Positions 18,001 through 26,931 of a stretch of 64,000 bases of DNA are shown here, in pieces (position 1 is the stretch's first letter; each line of letters opens with the position of its first letter). Location: NCBI GenBank assembly GCA_026415695.1, contig JAOAGP010000053.1:21693-85692 (forward strand), written 5' to 3'. The translations under genes and the position numbers were made by a program. The notes beneath the pieces were generated by a model. That model saw only the letters and a program-made list of their open reading frames with translations. It was not told the DNA's origin and searched no databases. This stretch comes from Thermodesulfovibrionales bacterium. Lineage in GTDB: Bacteria > Nitrospirota > Thermodesulfovibrionia > Thermodesulfovibrionales > Dissulfurispiraceae.

Positions 18001-18993
18001 ATGAAACGTCTTGTGTGTTTGTTGGCTGTCTTGGGTTTGTTGTCTTTGACCTCAATCGCTGAGGCAAAGAAGGTATTTATCAAATGGGGGGCAACGAATG
18101 TTCGTTCAGGTTTGTATGCCAACACAGTTGCAATGGCAAGTATTGTTAAGAAGGCATACCCTGGAGAGATTGAGGTTACTGTTGTTGAAACCGGTGGCTA
18201 TTTAGAAAATCTTGTAAGGATACAAAAGAAATCCATCCACATGGGGCCTGCCGATGCAGCTGCAGGTTATGCTGCGTATGAGGGAATAATTGATTATAAG
18301 GGGAAGCAGATTAAGGATTTGAGGGTAATGTGGGGAGGCTATATTACTCCTATTCACATTGTGACCACTAAAAAGAGTGGTGCAGATACCCTTGAAAAGA
18401 TAAACGGTCTTCCGTTTGCAAGCAATCCGGGAACTACTTCAGGTAGGGCGATTGAACTATTCTTTGATGCAAATGGTATAAAGCCAGTGTATAAGATGAT
18501 GGGTATTGGTGCAAGTGTGGATGCCCTTAAGTCTGGTGTGGCAAGTGGTTGGTATAAGGCTGGTTTTAAAGATGCCTCAATATTGGATTTGGAATCCTCA
18601 ATGGACATCAATGTCATTCCTATTACAAAAAAGCATGTTGAGAATATGGAGAAGAAATATCCTGGACAGATAAAAACAATGACTATACCTGCAGGTCTTT
18701 TCAAGGCTGTCACAAAAGAGCAGTTGTCCTTTGCATATGTTGTAACAGACTTTGTTCATAAGGATGTGCCAGAGGATGTTGTATATAAGATTGTGAAGGC
18801 AATCTATGAAAACAGGGCGTCTCTGGTTGGTTCATTATCCACATTAAGAGAAGGCAAGTTTGATGATATGTATGCCAATGCAGAGAAATACATCCAAGTT
18901 CCCCTACATCCTGGTGCAGTGAAGTTTTATCAAGAGGTCTTAAAGGTAAAGGTGCCTGATAGACTCTTACCGCCAGAGATGAAGAAGAAGTAA
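18001..18993 (+). CDS. TAXI-family TRAP transporter solute-binding protein
   Basis: 330 residues with a cleavable signal peptide (about 1-22, ending AEA). The TAXI pattern is visible: KWGATNVRSGLYANTVAMASIVKKAYPG near the start, TGGYLENLVRIQKKSIHMGPADAAAGYAA, and PFASNPGTTSGRAIELFFDANGIKP. Such proteins capture a carboxylate or related solute in the periplasm and hand it to the fused DctQM-type permease. GGGAGGGA precedes the ATG. First gene of the operon with the TIG-like protein and the permease. Confidence 0.9.
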   Translation: MKRLVCLLAVLGLLSLTSIAEAKKVFIKWGATNVRSGLYANTVAMASIVKKAYPGEIEVTVVETGGYLENLVRIQKKSIHMGPADAAAGYAAYEGIIDYKGKQIKDLRVMWGGYITPIHIVTTKKSGADTLEKINGLPFASNPGTTSGRAIELFFDANGIKPVYKMMGIGASVDALKSGVASGWYKAGFKDASILDLESSMDINVIPITKKHVENMEKKYPGQIKTMTIPAGLFKAVTKEQLSFAYVVTDFVHKDVPEDVVYKIVKAIYENRASLVGSLSTLREGKFDDMYANAEKYIQVPLHPGAVKFYQEVLKVKVPDRLLPPEMKKK

Positions 18994-19007
18994 AGGAGGT
19001 ATAAACA

Positions 19008-19379
19008 ATGATAAACAGAATGTTTCATATTTTCTTCATAACGATCTCCATATTGTGTTTTTTTACAACAGTCTCTTTTGCCTCACCAGTTATAGAGATA
19101 GTCCCTCCTTCAGGGGCACCCGGTGATGTCATAAAGATAAACGGTAAAGGTTTCAAACCTGAAGAAGAGGTAGATGTCCTTTTTATACTTGATGCGGATA
19201 TAAAGATAGCAATTGGCACTGAAAAGGTGGATGTTATAAAGGCTGATGCTCAAGGAAACTTTTCCGTTAGCTCTGGAATACCTGTTAATGCAAAGCCGGG
19301 GACTTACACTATAGAGGCTTTTGGAAATAAGGATAGTACTACAACAACAAAGGTTGAGGTTACCCCTAAAAAGAAATGA
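19008..19379 (+). CDS. Small secreted IPT/TIG-like domain protein in TRAP operon
   Basis: 123 residues: signal peptide (about 1-25, ending SFAS), then a single Ig-like fold of the IPT/TIG type (PVIEIVPPSGAPGDVIKINGKGFKPEEEVDVLF ... NAKPGTYTIEAFG), ending in a Lys-rich tail. AGGAGG precedes the ATG and it lies 14 bp after the binding-protein gene. TRAP systems normally have a binding protein and two membrane subunits (here fused), so this is an extra component. It may hold the binding protein near the membrane or modify ligand access; that is inference. Confidence 0.65.
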   Translation: MINRMFHIFFITISILCFFTTVSFASPVIEIVPPSGAPGDVIKINGKGFKPEEEVDVLFILDADIKIAIGTEKVDVIKADAQGNFSVSSGIPVNAKPGTYTIEAFGNKDSTTTTKVEVTPKKK

Positions 19380-19402
19380 AAGGAGCGTTTAAACAATAAA
19401 AA

Positions 19403-21382
19403 ATGCGTAGTCTAACGGGAATATGGAAGATAATCGCAGGTATAATTGCAGGTGTGTGGGGGATCTTTATCCTCTACACATCACTTACTGTTGCACTACA
19501 TCCACTTTTACAAGGTGGTATATCTCTTAGTTTTGGACTTGCTCTGGTTTTTATTGCTTATCCCCTAACAAAGTCGGTGTTAAAAGACCCACCTCCTTCC
19601 CATTCGTCAATATTGAGATTTCTTGTATTTGGCACTAAGAAATCGCCATCAGTTTTAGATATAATCATAATCGCTTTAGGCATCATCCCGTGTGTGTATA
19701 TAATGATAAATTGGGAGGAGATAGTAAGAAACCCCGGCGTTTATGAAACACATCACCTTGTTTTAGGTGCTATCTTAGTGTTATGTCTACTTGAGGGGAC
19801 AAGGAGGTCATTAGGTGTCGTCATACCACTTGTTGTCTTGGGATTTGTGATTTATGCCATAGTAGGACCTTCAATACCGGGCACATTTGGACATTCTGGT
19901 TTTTCAGTTGATGAACTTTTGTATCAGTTCTATCTAATGACAGAAGGTATATGGGGACTTCTTACTGATATGACAAGCAGGATAATTGCACCGTTTGTCA
20001 TATTTGGACCTGTTCTATTTGCCACTGGCGTAGGTAAGGTTTTCATGGACATTGCACAGGCATGGGGTGGCAGGATGCGTGGAGGACCCGGTCATGTAGC
20101 AGTTATATCAAGTTCATTCTTTGGTATGCTTTCAGGTTCATCAGTTGCAAATGTGGCTACTACTGGTGCATTTACGATCCCAACCATGAAAAAATTAGGG
20201 TTTCCTCGTGAACTTGCTGCTGGTGTAGAGGCATCTGCCTCCTCTGGTGGTCAAATCATGCCTCCTATCATGGGTGCGGGGTGTTTCATCATGGCAGAGT
20301 TTCTAAATATCCCCTATACCAATATAATGATTGCAGGTATAATCCCAGCAATAATCTATTTCGTTGGTATCTCTGCTGGGATATGGATAGAGGCTGGACG
20401 TTATGGGATGGGAAAACTACCCAAAGAGATGATACCTTCACTAAAAGAGATACTTAAAGCAAGGGTATTTTTCAATTTTATCATACCTATTGGCACTTTA
20501 ACTGCTTTGCTCTTTTCCTTTTATCCTCCGCAGATATGTGCGGCTTGGTCGCTGATCGTTTCTGCAATAACATTTCTTATAATCGGCGGTGGTTACTCGC
20601 TTAAAGAGATATGGCAGAGGATAAAGACTATTTGGAATGGCTATTTTGATGGAATCATGTCTGCTTTGGCATGGCTCATGGTGATGATGAGTTGTGTTCA
20701 GGTAGCAGTCACCGTTATATCTCTTACAGGTTTTGGTGTGAAGGTTTCAGAGATAATCATTAATCTTTCTGGTCACAACATCTATTTAGCCCTTGTTGCT
20801 GCAATGTTGACGGCAATAATACTTGGTATGGGGATGACAACTACTGCTGCATATGTTATTGCCGCTGCAGTGTTGGTGCCAGCAATGGAAGGTATGGGGC
20901 TTGATCCTTTGGCAAGTCACATGTTTATCTTTTACTTTGCCATAAAATCGGGTCTTACACCTCCTGTCTGTATCGCAGTGTTTACTGCTGTTGCCATATC
21001 AGGAGGAAATTGGTTAAGGGCAGCATGGGATTCTATGAGGCTTGGAATTGGTGGCTACATAATGCCTTTTTTCTTTGTATTTGTGCCGTCCTTCTTGATG
21101 AAGGGTAGTTACGATGATATCATATTTCACTTTATCGGTGCATTTGTGGCGATGTTTACCATTGAAGCAGGGCTCATGGGATTCTTTACAAAGCCATTAA
21201 CATGGCTTGAACGGATAATCTATTTTGTGGGCGGTCTATTTTTAATGGCTCCCGGATACTACACATTTATTGGTTTAGGCATATCAGCAGTTGCATTTCT
21301 GATGGAAAAGTTTAACTTCCAAATCCCAGTGATACTTAAAAGACCCCAGCAACTTGTACACAAATATAAATACACACAATAA
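19403..21382 (+). CDS. TRAP transporter fused permease (DctQM type, TAXI family)
   Basis: 659 residues with many membrane helices. The N-terminal third (about 1-160) matches the small DctQ-like part, followed by the large 12-helix part with family motifs such as GGPGHVAVISSSFFGMLSGSSVANVATTGAFTIP and GMGMTTTAAYVIAAAVLVPAM. It uses an ion gradient to import the solute delivered by the TAXI binding protein. The start at 19403 has AGGAG 17 bp upstream, farther than usual; no closer ATG exists. A terminator hairpin follows, but its U-tract serves the opposite strand. Confidence 0.9.
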   Translation: MRSLTGIWKIIAGIIAGVWGIFILYTSLTVALHPLLQGGISLSFGLALVFIAYPLTKSVLKDPPPSHSSILRFLVFGTKKSPSVLDIIIIALGIIPCVYIMINWEEIVRNPGVYETHHLVLGAILVLCLLEGTRRSLGVVIPLVVLGFVIYAIVGPSIPGTFGHSGFSVDELLYQFYLMTEGIWGLLTDMTSRIIAPFVIFGPVLFATGVGKVFMDIAQAWGGRMRGGPGHVAVISSSFFGMLSGSSVANVATTGAFTIPTMKKLGFPRELAAGVEASASSGGQIMPPIMGAGCFIMAEFLNIPYTNIMIAGIIPAIIYFVGISAGIWIEAGRYGMGKLPKEMIPSLKEILKARVFFNFIIPIGTLTALLFSFYPPQICAAWSLIVSAITFLIIGGGYSLKEIWQRIKTIWNGYFDGIMSALAWLMVMMSCVQVAVTVISLTGFGVKVSEIIINLSGHNIYLALVAAMLTAIILGMGMTTTAAYVIAAAVLVPAMEGMGLDPLASHMFIFYFAIKSGLTPPVCIAVFTAVAISGGNWLRAAWDSMRLGIGGYIMPFFFVFVPSFLMKGSYDDIIFHFIGAFVAMFTIEAGLMGFFTKPLTWLERIIYFVGGLFLMAPGYYTFIGLGISAVAFLMEKFNFQIPVILKRPQQLVHKYKYTQ

Positions 21383-21412
21383 AAACCTGCGGGGATGAAA
21401 TATTTCCCCGCA
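21381..21412 (-). terminator. Intrinsic terminator ending the nine-gene fatty acid operon
   Basis: TGCGGGGA (21388-21395) pairs with TCCCCGCA (21405-21412), an 8-bp GC-rich stem with a 9-base loop. Read on the minus strand it is followed by GGTTTTTATT (complement of 21378-21387), two bases beyond the stop codon of the acyltransferase gene. Confidence 0.75.
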
Positions 21413-21413
21413 C

Positions 21414-22319
21414 TCAATCGTAAACCTTCCACCTATTGTGTATCCACAGGTATTGATTAGGGTAAAGTCTAATAAATTCTTCCATTTGAGAAGTCATAAT
21501 CTGCGTAATCCTCTGTATCTCTTGTCTTTCATTTGGATCTTCTGATGGTAATATGGGGTCACTAATCAGAGCAACAAACTCACCGCTTGTTTCATCCCTA
21601 CAACAACAAACAACAACAATAGGTCTCTTGTATGAAATACTAAGCAGTGCTGGCACAGGCGTAGCAGTAGCTGTTTTACCAAAGAAGACTACATTTAAGC
21701 CCTTCTTTGTGCTTTGGTCAGGTAGTAGCCCAATTGAAAATCCTTTTTTTAGATATTGCTGTAGTTTATAGAGGGCATTTTTCTTTGGGATGAATATCTG
21801 ACCAGTAGAGGTTCTGTTTTTTAAGAGGAGTTTTTCTAAATATGGATTGTCAAGTGGTCGTGCGACGATTATTAGTGGAATGCCCACTGAGTGACTTACA
21901 TGAGGCAGTATTTCCCAATTGCCAAGATGAGGTGTTACAAAGATACAGCCGTTATATTTGTCATGTAGTTCCTTTGCCTTATGAAAAACCTTAAGGATGC
22001 CCTCGTTTTTTGACGCTATTTCATGTAATCTTTGAGAATTGCTAACTACATTTTGGTATTTTACAGCCTCTAAAAAGGTAAGTGCTAATGATTGACAACT
22101 CTTAAGAGCCATCCTTTTGACAGAATCCTCTTTTAGCGAATCCTTAAATGCCTCAGATATGTTTGTCAATGCTATGTTTCTTCTCTTTTTTGAGATGTAA
22201 AAAATTGCACTACCAATCAACTTACTCAATATCTTAAGTAATGAAACGGGCGATACCCTTATAGCTAATAGGATTGCATAAACGAGGACAAACTCTAATA
22301 TGTGTCTTATCTTCTTCAA
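21414..22319 (-). CDS. LpxL/HtrB (LpxXL-like) lysophospholipid acyltransferase
   Basis: 301 residues of the lauroyl/myristoyl acyltransferase family. The N-terminal hydrophobic helix (about 8-30) anchors it in the inner membrane. The catalytic HxxxxE is HLGNWE (about residue 132), with further family motifs in FIPKKNA and FSIGLLPDQSTKKGLNVVFFGKTATATP. Family members add a secondary acyl chain to lipid A from acyl-ACP. It is the last gene of an operon that makes acyl-ACPs from a dedicated carrier protein, the same final position as lpxXL in the rhizobial cluster. A role in transferring a special long or modified acyl chain to lipid A, or another lipid, is inference. Confidence 0.85.
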   Translation of the reverse strand: MKKIRHILEFVLVYAILLAIRVSPVSLLKILSKLIGSAIFYISKKRRNIALTNISEAFKDSLKEDSVKRMALKSCQSLALTFLEAVKYQNVVSNSQRLHEIASKNEGILKVFHKAKELHDKYNGCIFVTPHLGNWEILPHVSHSVGIPLIIVARPLDNPYLEKLLLKNRTSTGQIFIPKKNALYKLQQYLKKGFSIGLLPDQSTKKGLNVVFFGKTATATPVPALLSISYKRPIVVVCCCRDETSGEFVALISDPILPSEDPNERQEIQRITQIMTSQMEEFIRLYPNQYLWIHNRWKVYD

Positions 22320-22330
22320 CCTGATGAATG

Positions 22331-23596
22331 CTATTTTGCTACTTGAATTAATGTTGCAACCGACTGACCACCTAATCCATTACTTACAGTCATGAAGATG
22401 TCTTTATCTGTTGGCGTGTGGGATTTTGTAAAAGGTATTGGAGAAAACCTTTCATCAGTATCAACAAGATTAGGGGTTTTAGGAATAAAACCATCTTTTA
22501 GGCAACACAAAGAAATAGCAATGTCAAAGATATCACTTGCAGCACCCATATGCCCTGTGTATGGTTTTAATGCACATACTGGCACGGTTTGTTGGTAGTC
22601 TTCAAATAACCTCATAATAGACAGCATCTCTGCATTGTCTCCCTTTTGAGACCCACTACCGTGTGCACATATGAAGCCAATATCCTCCATCTTTAATCCT
22701 GCCGATTCAAGACAGCCCCTCATAGCCCTGTAGGTCATAAAAGTAGGCACAGAGATGCCATGTTTATCAGTGGTGTCACAAACACAGTAGGTGTTGATTA
22801 CCTTACCCAAGATAACAGCCCCTCTATCTAATGCCAAGTCTGGCTGTTCAATGACCAGTGCTGCTGATCCTTCTGATGGGATAAAGCCATCCCTTTTTTT
22901 ATCAAATGGCATGAATGAAGATTCCCCCTTTTTACCGCTACTTATTAGTCCAAGCCCTTTCATCTCATATACACTCACATCGTTTATCCAAGATGTAGAG
23001 CCGATTACTAATGACAACCTTGACCTATTCTGTCTAATGCTTCTTGATGCAAGATCAAGTGCTAATGAGCCACATGGTGATAGGGATGCAATGGATGTAT
23101 TATCCCCCATTACATTGAAATAGGCAGATATAAAACTAAATGGATTATTGGCAATACTATCAAGGAGGAAAAAGGGATTTACCTTATTGAGTGCCATTTT
23201 ATTGAACTTATCAAATGCAATGTCTGATATCTTTGTTTTAAGGAAGTTCTTTGTTACTTGTGATATAAACTCACAACCGGTGTTTGTCAAGTCTCCTGTT
23301 GCTAAGAAGATGCATTTGTCTTCAGGGGGTATTGATTGATAATCAACCATAGACATTGCCTCAATAGCTGATATGAGCCCTAATATACCTCCACGATTTA
23401 GGAATTTAAACTGTCCTGTAAGATGGGATGGTATTTCTGGATTTTGTCCTATCTCAACACTTCCTCTGTAATCATTGTCATTATACCTTGTAAAAGAGGT
23501 TATGGACTCCCTAATTGCTTTAAGATTTTTGTCTAACCCAATACCAAGTGGTGTTGTTATCCCGATACCAGTTATCACAGGTGAAGTCATTTCCAA
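22331..23596 (-). CDS. Divergent ketoacyl-ACP synthase, fourth KS of the cluster
   Basis: 421 residues with the FabF-like fold. The nucleophile is Cys175 in SLSPCGSLA, where most KSs read SACA. The first His is in ICAHGSGS and the second in KPYTGHMGAASD, so the triad looks complete although the surroundings are unusual. The C-terminal glycine loop is also altered (SNGLGGQSV rather than SFGFGGQN). It may condense a particular chain length or partner with the other cluster KSs. Its start overlaps the upstream dehydratase gene by 10 bp and 11 bp separate its stop from the acyltransferase gene. Confidence 0.82.
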   Translation of the reverse strand: MEMTSPVITGIGITTPLGIGLDKNLKAIRESITSFTRYNDNDYRGSVEIGQNPEIPSHLTGQFKFLNRGGILGLISAIEAMSMVDYQSIPPEDKCIFLATGDLTNTGCEFISQVTKNFLKTKISDIAFDKFNKMALNKVNPFFLLDSIANNPFSFISAYFNVMGDNTSIASLSPCGSLALDLASRSIRQNRSRLSLVIGSTSWINDVSVYEMKGLGLISSGKKGESSFMPFDKKRDGFIPSEGSAALVIEQPDLALDRGAVILGKVINTYCVCDTTDKHGISVPTFMTYRAMRGCLESAGLKMEDIGFICAHGSGSQKGDNAEMLSIMRLFEDYQQTVPVCALKPYTGHMGAASDIFDIAISLCCLKDGFIPKTPNLVDTDERFSPIPFTKSHTPTDKDIFMTVSNGLGGQSVATLIQVAK

Positions 23597-24024
23597 GACT
23601 CCTGTCTGATGAGTGTTTCAAATCGTCTTTTTTGTTGTTCCCTGTCTTCAACCTCTTCAACATCAATTACTATACCACTAAATTCGGCAACTACTTTCTT
23701 CTTACCATCTACCTCACCAATTCCTTTAAATGATGTGTCATTTATGTTTTCTACAGTCAGTGTTATCTGGTCACCCGGTAATGCAAAACTATAAAACTTG
23801 CAGAGGGTTATATCCTGCAATAAAAACCACTTGGTAAAATCCGTCTTTTTTAGGGTAAACCACCCTGCAAGTTGAACCAATGCCTCAAGAAGCAATACAC
23901 CGGGCATCACAGGTCTGTCAGGGAAATGGAATTCAAGAAAGTCTTCACTCATTGCTACATTCTTAACCCCTACAATTGTGTTGTCTTTAATCTCCTTTAT
24001 CCTATCAATCAACAAATACCTCAA
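23587..24024 (-). CDS. FabZ-like (R)-3-hydroxyacyl-ACP dehydratase, second in cluster
   Basis: 145 residues with the hot-dog fold. The catalytic His33 and Glu47 are in EFHFPDRPVMPGVLLLEALVQ, the FabZ signature. FabZ removes water from 3-hydroxyacyl-ACP to give trans-2-enoyl-ACP. It is wedged between two KS genes, 3 bp after one and overlapping the next by 10 bp. A second dehydratase in the same operon suggests two chain-length specificities or a hetero-oligomer. A C-terminal extension rich in Glu and Arg (about residues 120-145) is not usual for FabZ. Confidence 0.85.
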   Translation of the reverse strand: MRYLLIDRIKEIKDNTIVGVKNVAMSEDFLEFHFPDRPVMPGVLLLEALVQLAGWFTLKKTDFTKWFLLQDITLCKFYSFALPGDQITLTVENINDTSFKGIGEVDGKKKVVAEFSGIVIDVEEVEDREQQKRRFETLIRQESWK

Positions 24025-24027
24025 TTT

Positions 24028-25290
24028 CTATCCTCCATACTTTCTAAATAGTAATGTGGTGTTTTGACCACCAAATCCAAAAGAATTTGACATGGCATTT
24101 CTGATAGTTATAGCAAGTGGCTTATTGGCTGTGTAATCAAGGTCACACTTTGTATCTGGTGATGAGAGGTTTAGGGTAGGGTGTATGATGTCATCCTTAA
24201 CAGACATAGCAGTAAACACAGCCTCTGGTGCACCGCTTGCAGACAGAAGATGACCAATGAGTGATTTGCTTGAGTTTATCTTTAAATTATAAGCGTGTTC
24301 TTTAAAGACCTCTTTGATTGCTATTGTCTCTGATATGTCATTAAGTTTTGTGCTTGTCCCGTGTGCGTTAATATAGTCAACCTCTTCTGGTCTTATACTT
24401 GCATCCTCAAGTGCCTTTGTCATTGAGATGATAGCACCCTTGCCATTAGGTTCTGGGGCGGTTATCTGATAGGCATCTATTGATGCCCCATAACCTGCAA
24501 TCTCACAATATATGTTTGCCCCTCTTTTTATGGCGTGCTTTTCTGATTCAAGCACCAAAAAACCTGCACCTTCACCCATCACAAGCCCAGACCTTCTGCT
24601 GTCAAAGGGCTTACATGCAGTGGTATCTTTTGAGGGTGATGCAGCACCAAGTAAGACAAAGAAGATTAGACCAACTGGGTTTATCATTGAATCAGAGCCA
24701 CCTGCGATAACAATATCGGTCTCTCCCCTTTGAATCGCCCTTAAGCCAATACCGATTGCCTGTGTTGCTGATGCACATGCTGATGTGACGGTTATATTTC
24801 TACCACAAACCCCAAATCTCCTTGCGATAAGGGCTGGAGGTCTGTGAGAGTTGTTTCTCAATATTGATTCCTTGTGAATGAGACTGTAATTTTTAAAAAG
24901 CATCTCATTGCTGAAGGACTTATCCTCCATGAAGTTAAAGATGTCTTCTAACCTATTGATGCCTAATCCTGCAGAAAAGGAGATTTGGGATTGTCTTAAT
25001 TGGTCTTGATTAAGTCCTGCATCATCAATCGCCTCTTTTGCTGCCCAAAGTGCAAACAATGTGCGCGACTCACCTTCTATGTTTGCCTCTTGAGGAAATG
25101 CTCTTTTAATCTCCTCAACATCATCCTTTGATACTATCCCAGCCACACTTATAGGTGAATTGGGATAGATATCTTGTATTAACCTTATGCCGTTTTGCCC
25201 TTTAAGTGCAGCATCCCAGTTTGTCTTTAGTCCTAACCCCAAGGATGTTACAATACCAAGACCTGTGATTAGTGCCTTTTGTTTTATCAT
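24028..25290 (-). CDS. Ketoacyl-ACP synthase (FabF-like), third KS of the cluster
   Basis: 420 residues with an intact active site: Cys172 in TSACASATQ, His in NAHGTST and His in KSLIGHLLSASG, plus the glycine loop NSFGFGGQNT. It should therefore catalyse decarboxylative condensation with malonyl-ACP. It lies between the two dehydratase genes. The cluster as a whole has three KSs with catalytic residues and one without, comparable to the FabF1XL/FabF2XL pair in rhizobia but doubled. Confidence 0.88.
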   Translation of the reverse strand: MIKQKALITGLGIVTSLGLGLKTNWDAALKGQNGIRLIQDIYPNSPISVAGIVSKDDVEEIKRAFPQEANIEGESRTLFALWAAKEAIDDAGLNQDQLRQSQISFSAGLGINRLEDIFNFMEDKSFSNEMLFKNYSLIHKESILRNNSHRPPALIARRFGVCGRNITVTSACASATQAIGIGLRAIQRGETDIVIAGGSDSMINPVGLIFFVLLGAASPSKDTTACKPFDSRRSGLVMGEGAGFLVLESEKHAIKRGANIYCEIAGYGASIDAYQITAPEPNGKGAIISMTKALEDASIRPEEVDYINAHGTSTKLNDISETIAIKEVFKEHAYNLKINSSKSLIGHLLSASGAPEAVFTAMSVKDDIIHPTLNLSSPDTKCDLDYTANKPLAITIRNAMSNSFGFGGQNTTLLFRKYGG

Positions 25291-25348
25291 CTAATAACGC
25301 CCTTTTAAAGCATCTTTGATAATCAGCCTTTTTAAGAAAGACTAATTG

Positions 25349-25795
25349 CTACTGTCTAACATCAATTCCACTATAGTAATGAAACCATCGTTTTAGCATA
25401 TCGCTGTCAACATTGTGAAAATGGCTGTAGATTATCCTATTTATCCTTGCAATCTCATCTCCATCAACGGTCATCCATGCCCTGCCAAGTGAATCTCTCT
25501 TGTTTGTGTTTATTATCTCACCATGTATTGTAGCCTTTATGCCGGGTCTTAAATCAGGACATACCCTTACCCCATCAATAAGGGTCATGATTGATGAGAG
25601 GTTGAAGTTATGCGTGTAGATTATCAACCATCCTAAAAGTTGTGCCATTGCCTCAATGTATATTACCCCGGGAATGAGGGGCTTTTTTGTAAAATGACCC
25701 CTAAAGAACTCCTCTGAAAGCGAGAATGTCTTTACACCTATGATGTCCTTTCCTTTATTGATAATATCAATCTTGTCGTAGTATAAAAACCTCAT
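25349..25795 (-). CDS. FabZ-like dehydratase, first in cluster
   Basis: 148 residues, hot-dog fold. Catalytic His34 and Glu48 lie in RGHFTKKPLIPGVIYIEAMAQ. It overlaps the degenerate KS gene by 4 bp (ATGA), so the two are translationally coupled. It differs from the other dehydratase of the operon over most of its length, so this is not a recent duplication. The C-terminus (about residues 125-148) is unlike housekeeping FabZ and ends near the motif HYYSGIDVRQ. Confidence 0.83.
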   Translation of the reverse strand: MRFLYYDKIDIINKGKDIIGVKTFSLSEEFFRGHFTKKPLIPGVIYIEAMAQLLGWLIIYTHNFNLSSIMTLIDGVRVCPDLRPGIKATIHGEIINTNKRDSLGRAWMTVDGDEIARINRIIYSHFHNVDSDMLKRWFHYYSGIDVRQ

Positions 25796-26931
25796 TTTCC
25801 TCTTCCAATGATCAGCGATGTTACATTGCCCTCAACACTCATCGCATTTATGAGTATGTGTTTTATTGGTTTTGATGTGGCAACTATGTTTGTAGTTTGT
25901 CCTAAAAGTATCCTGATACCTAACGATACATCAAAAGCCCCTGCACACGAAAGCATGTCTCCGACAAAAGGTTTTGTGCATATTGTGGTTACTGATGAGT
26001 TGCCAAAAACAGTTTTTATTGCCCTGTCTTCGTTATGCCCATCGTGTGTTTGTGTATCATCATGTGTAAAGATAAGGTTGATGTCATTTGGTTTAAGGTT
26101 GGCATCCTCAAGGGCAAGTCTCATAGATGTTGTAATAGCATCTGTTGTAGCACCACCATTTATCTCATCAAAACCAAAACTTGCTCCAAAACCATTTATA
26201 ACACAGAGTGCTGATATCCCTCTTTCTTGGGCATTACAGATGTTTTCAAGACAGAATGCAACCACACCTTCTGAAAGTGCATAGGATGGGATATTGCTTG
26301 TATCACCAACTCTACTTGCCTTTGTATTACAAAGCAGGTATCTTACAAGACACAGCGGTGAGATTATCTCACTTACAGCCCCTGCTATTGCTACCCTTGA
26401 TCTCCCCTCAACAACAGACATCCAACCTTCGTAAATGGCATTTAAAGATGAGTCTGAATGTGGTGAGAAGACCCCATTATCTCCCTTTATACCTAATCTG
26501 ATGGCACACTGACACATGGCAATATTATTAAGCATTGTAAGTGGCCATAATGGATAAATCTCCCTAAACCCCTTTTTAAAAAAAAGTGTATAATCAAGAT
26601 GCCCATCTTTTATTGATTTGTTTACAGCAGGCAATAAGTCAGAAACATCGTAATCAAACATGCCTAATGCTGTAAAGATACCGATGTCATGGGGTTCATA
26701 ATGGTCAAGAAACGAATCTTTAAAGACAGCACCTGTTGCACTTAGCAACATTGCGGTGTGCTTACCAATAATTTTTGAGTCTCTTGATTTGGATTCTGAA
26801 TGAACGACATCGCAGATGTGATGATTGTCAATATCAAAAAAGTCATTTAAGTCTTTGAACCTTACCCCTTTTGATTCAGGAGTTTTAGGGGCGATAACCT
26901 CCATTGAGGTTATTGCAATATCATGTATCAT
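25792..26931 (-). CDS. Degenerate ketoacyl synthase, chain-length-factor-like
   Basis: 379 residues. The ATG at 26931 is chosen for its GAGAGGGA site; it overlaps the previous KS gene by 11 bp. The thiolase fold is recognisable, but by-eye alignment puts Ser159 (SPHSDSSLN) at the position of the nucleophile Cys and Asp in place of the second His (KPFVGDML). The first His remains (FTHDD). The C-terminal glycine loop has also gone (INAMSVEGNV). This matches the logic of chain-length factors (KS-beta), catalytically dead partners of an active KS in polyketide and aryl-polyene systems. The likely partner is the adjacent upstream KS, since the genes overlap. Function as a chain-length determinant is inference. 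Confidence 0.75.
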   Translation of the reverse strand: MIHDIAITSMEVIAPKTPESKGVRFKDLNDFFDIDNHHICDVVHSESKSRDSKIIGKHTAMLLSATGAVFKDSFLDHYEPHDIGIFTALGMFDYDVSDLLPAVNKSIKDGHLDYTLFFKKGFREIYPLWPLTMLNNIAMCQCAIRLGIKGDNGVFSPHSDSSLNAIYEGWMSVVEGRSRVAIAGAVSEIISPLCLVRYLLCNTKASRVGDTSNIPSYALSEGVVAFCLENICNAQERGISALCVINGFGASFGFDEINGGATTDAITTSMRLALEDANLKPNDINLIFTHDDTQTHDGHNEDRAIKTVFGNSSVTTICTKPFVGDMLSCAGAFDVSLGIRILLGQTTNIVATSKPIKHILINAMSVEGNVTSLIIGRGK

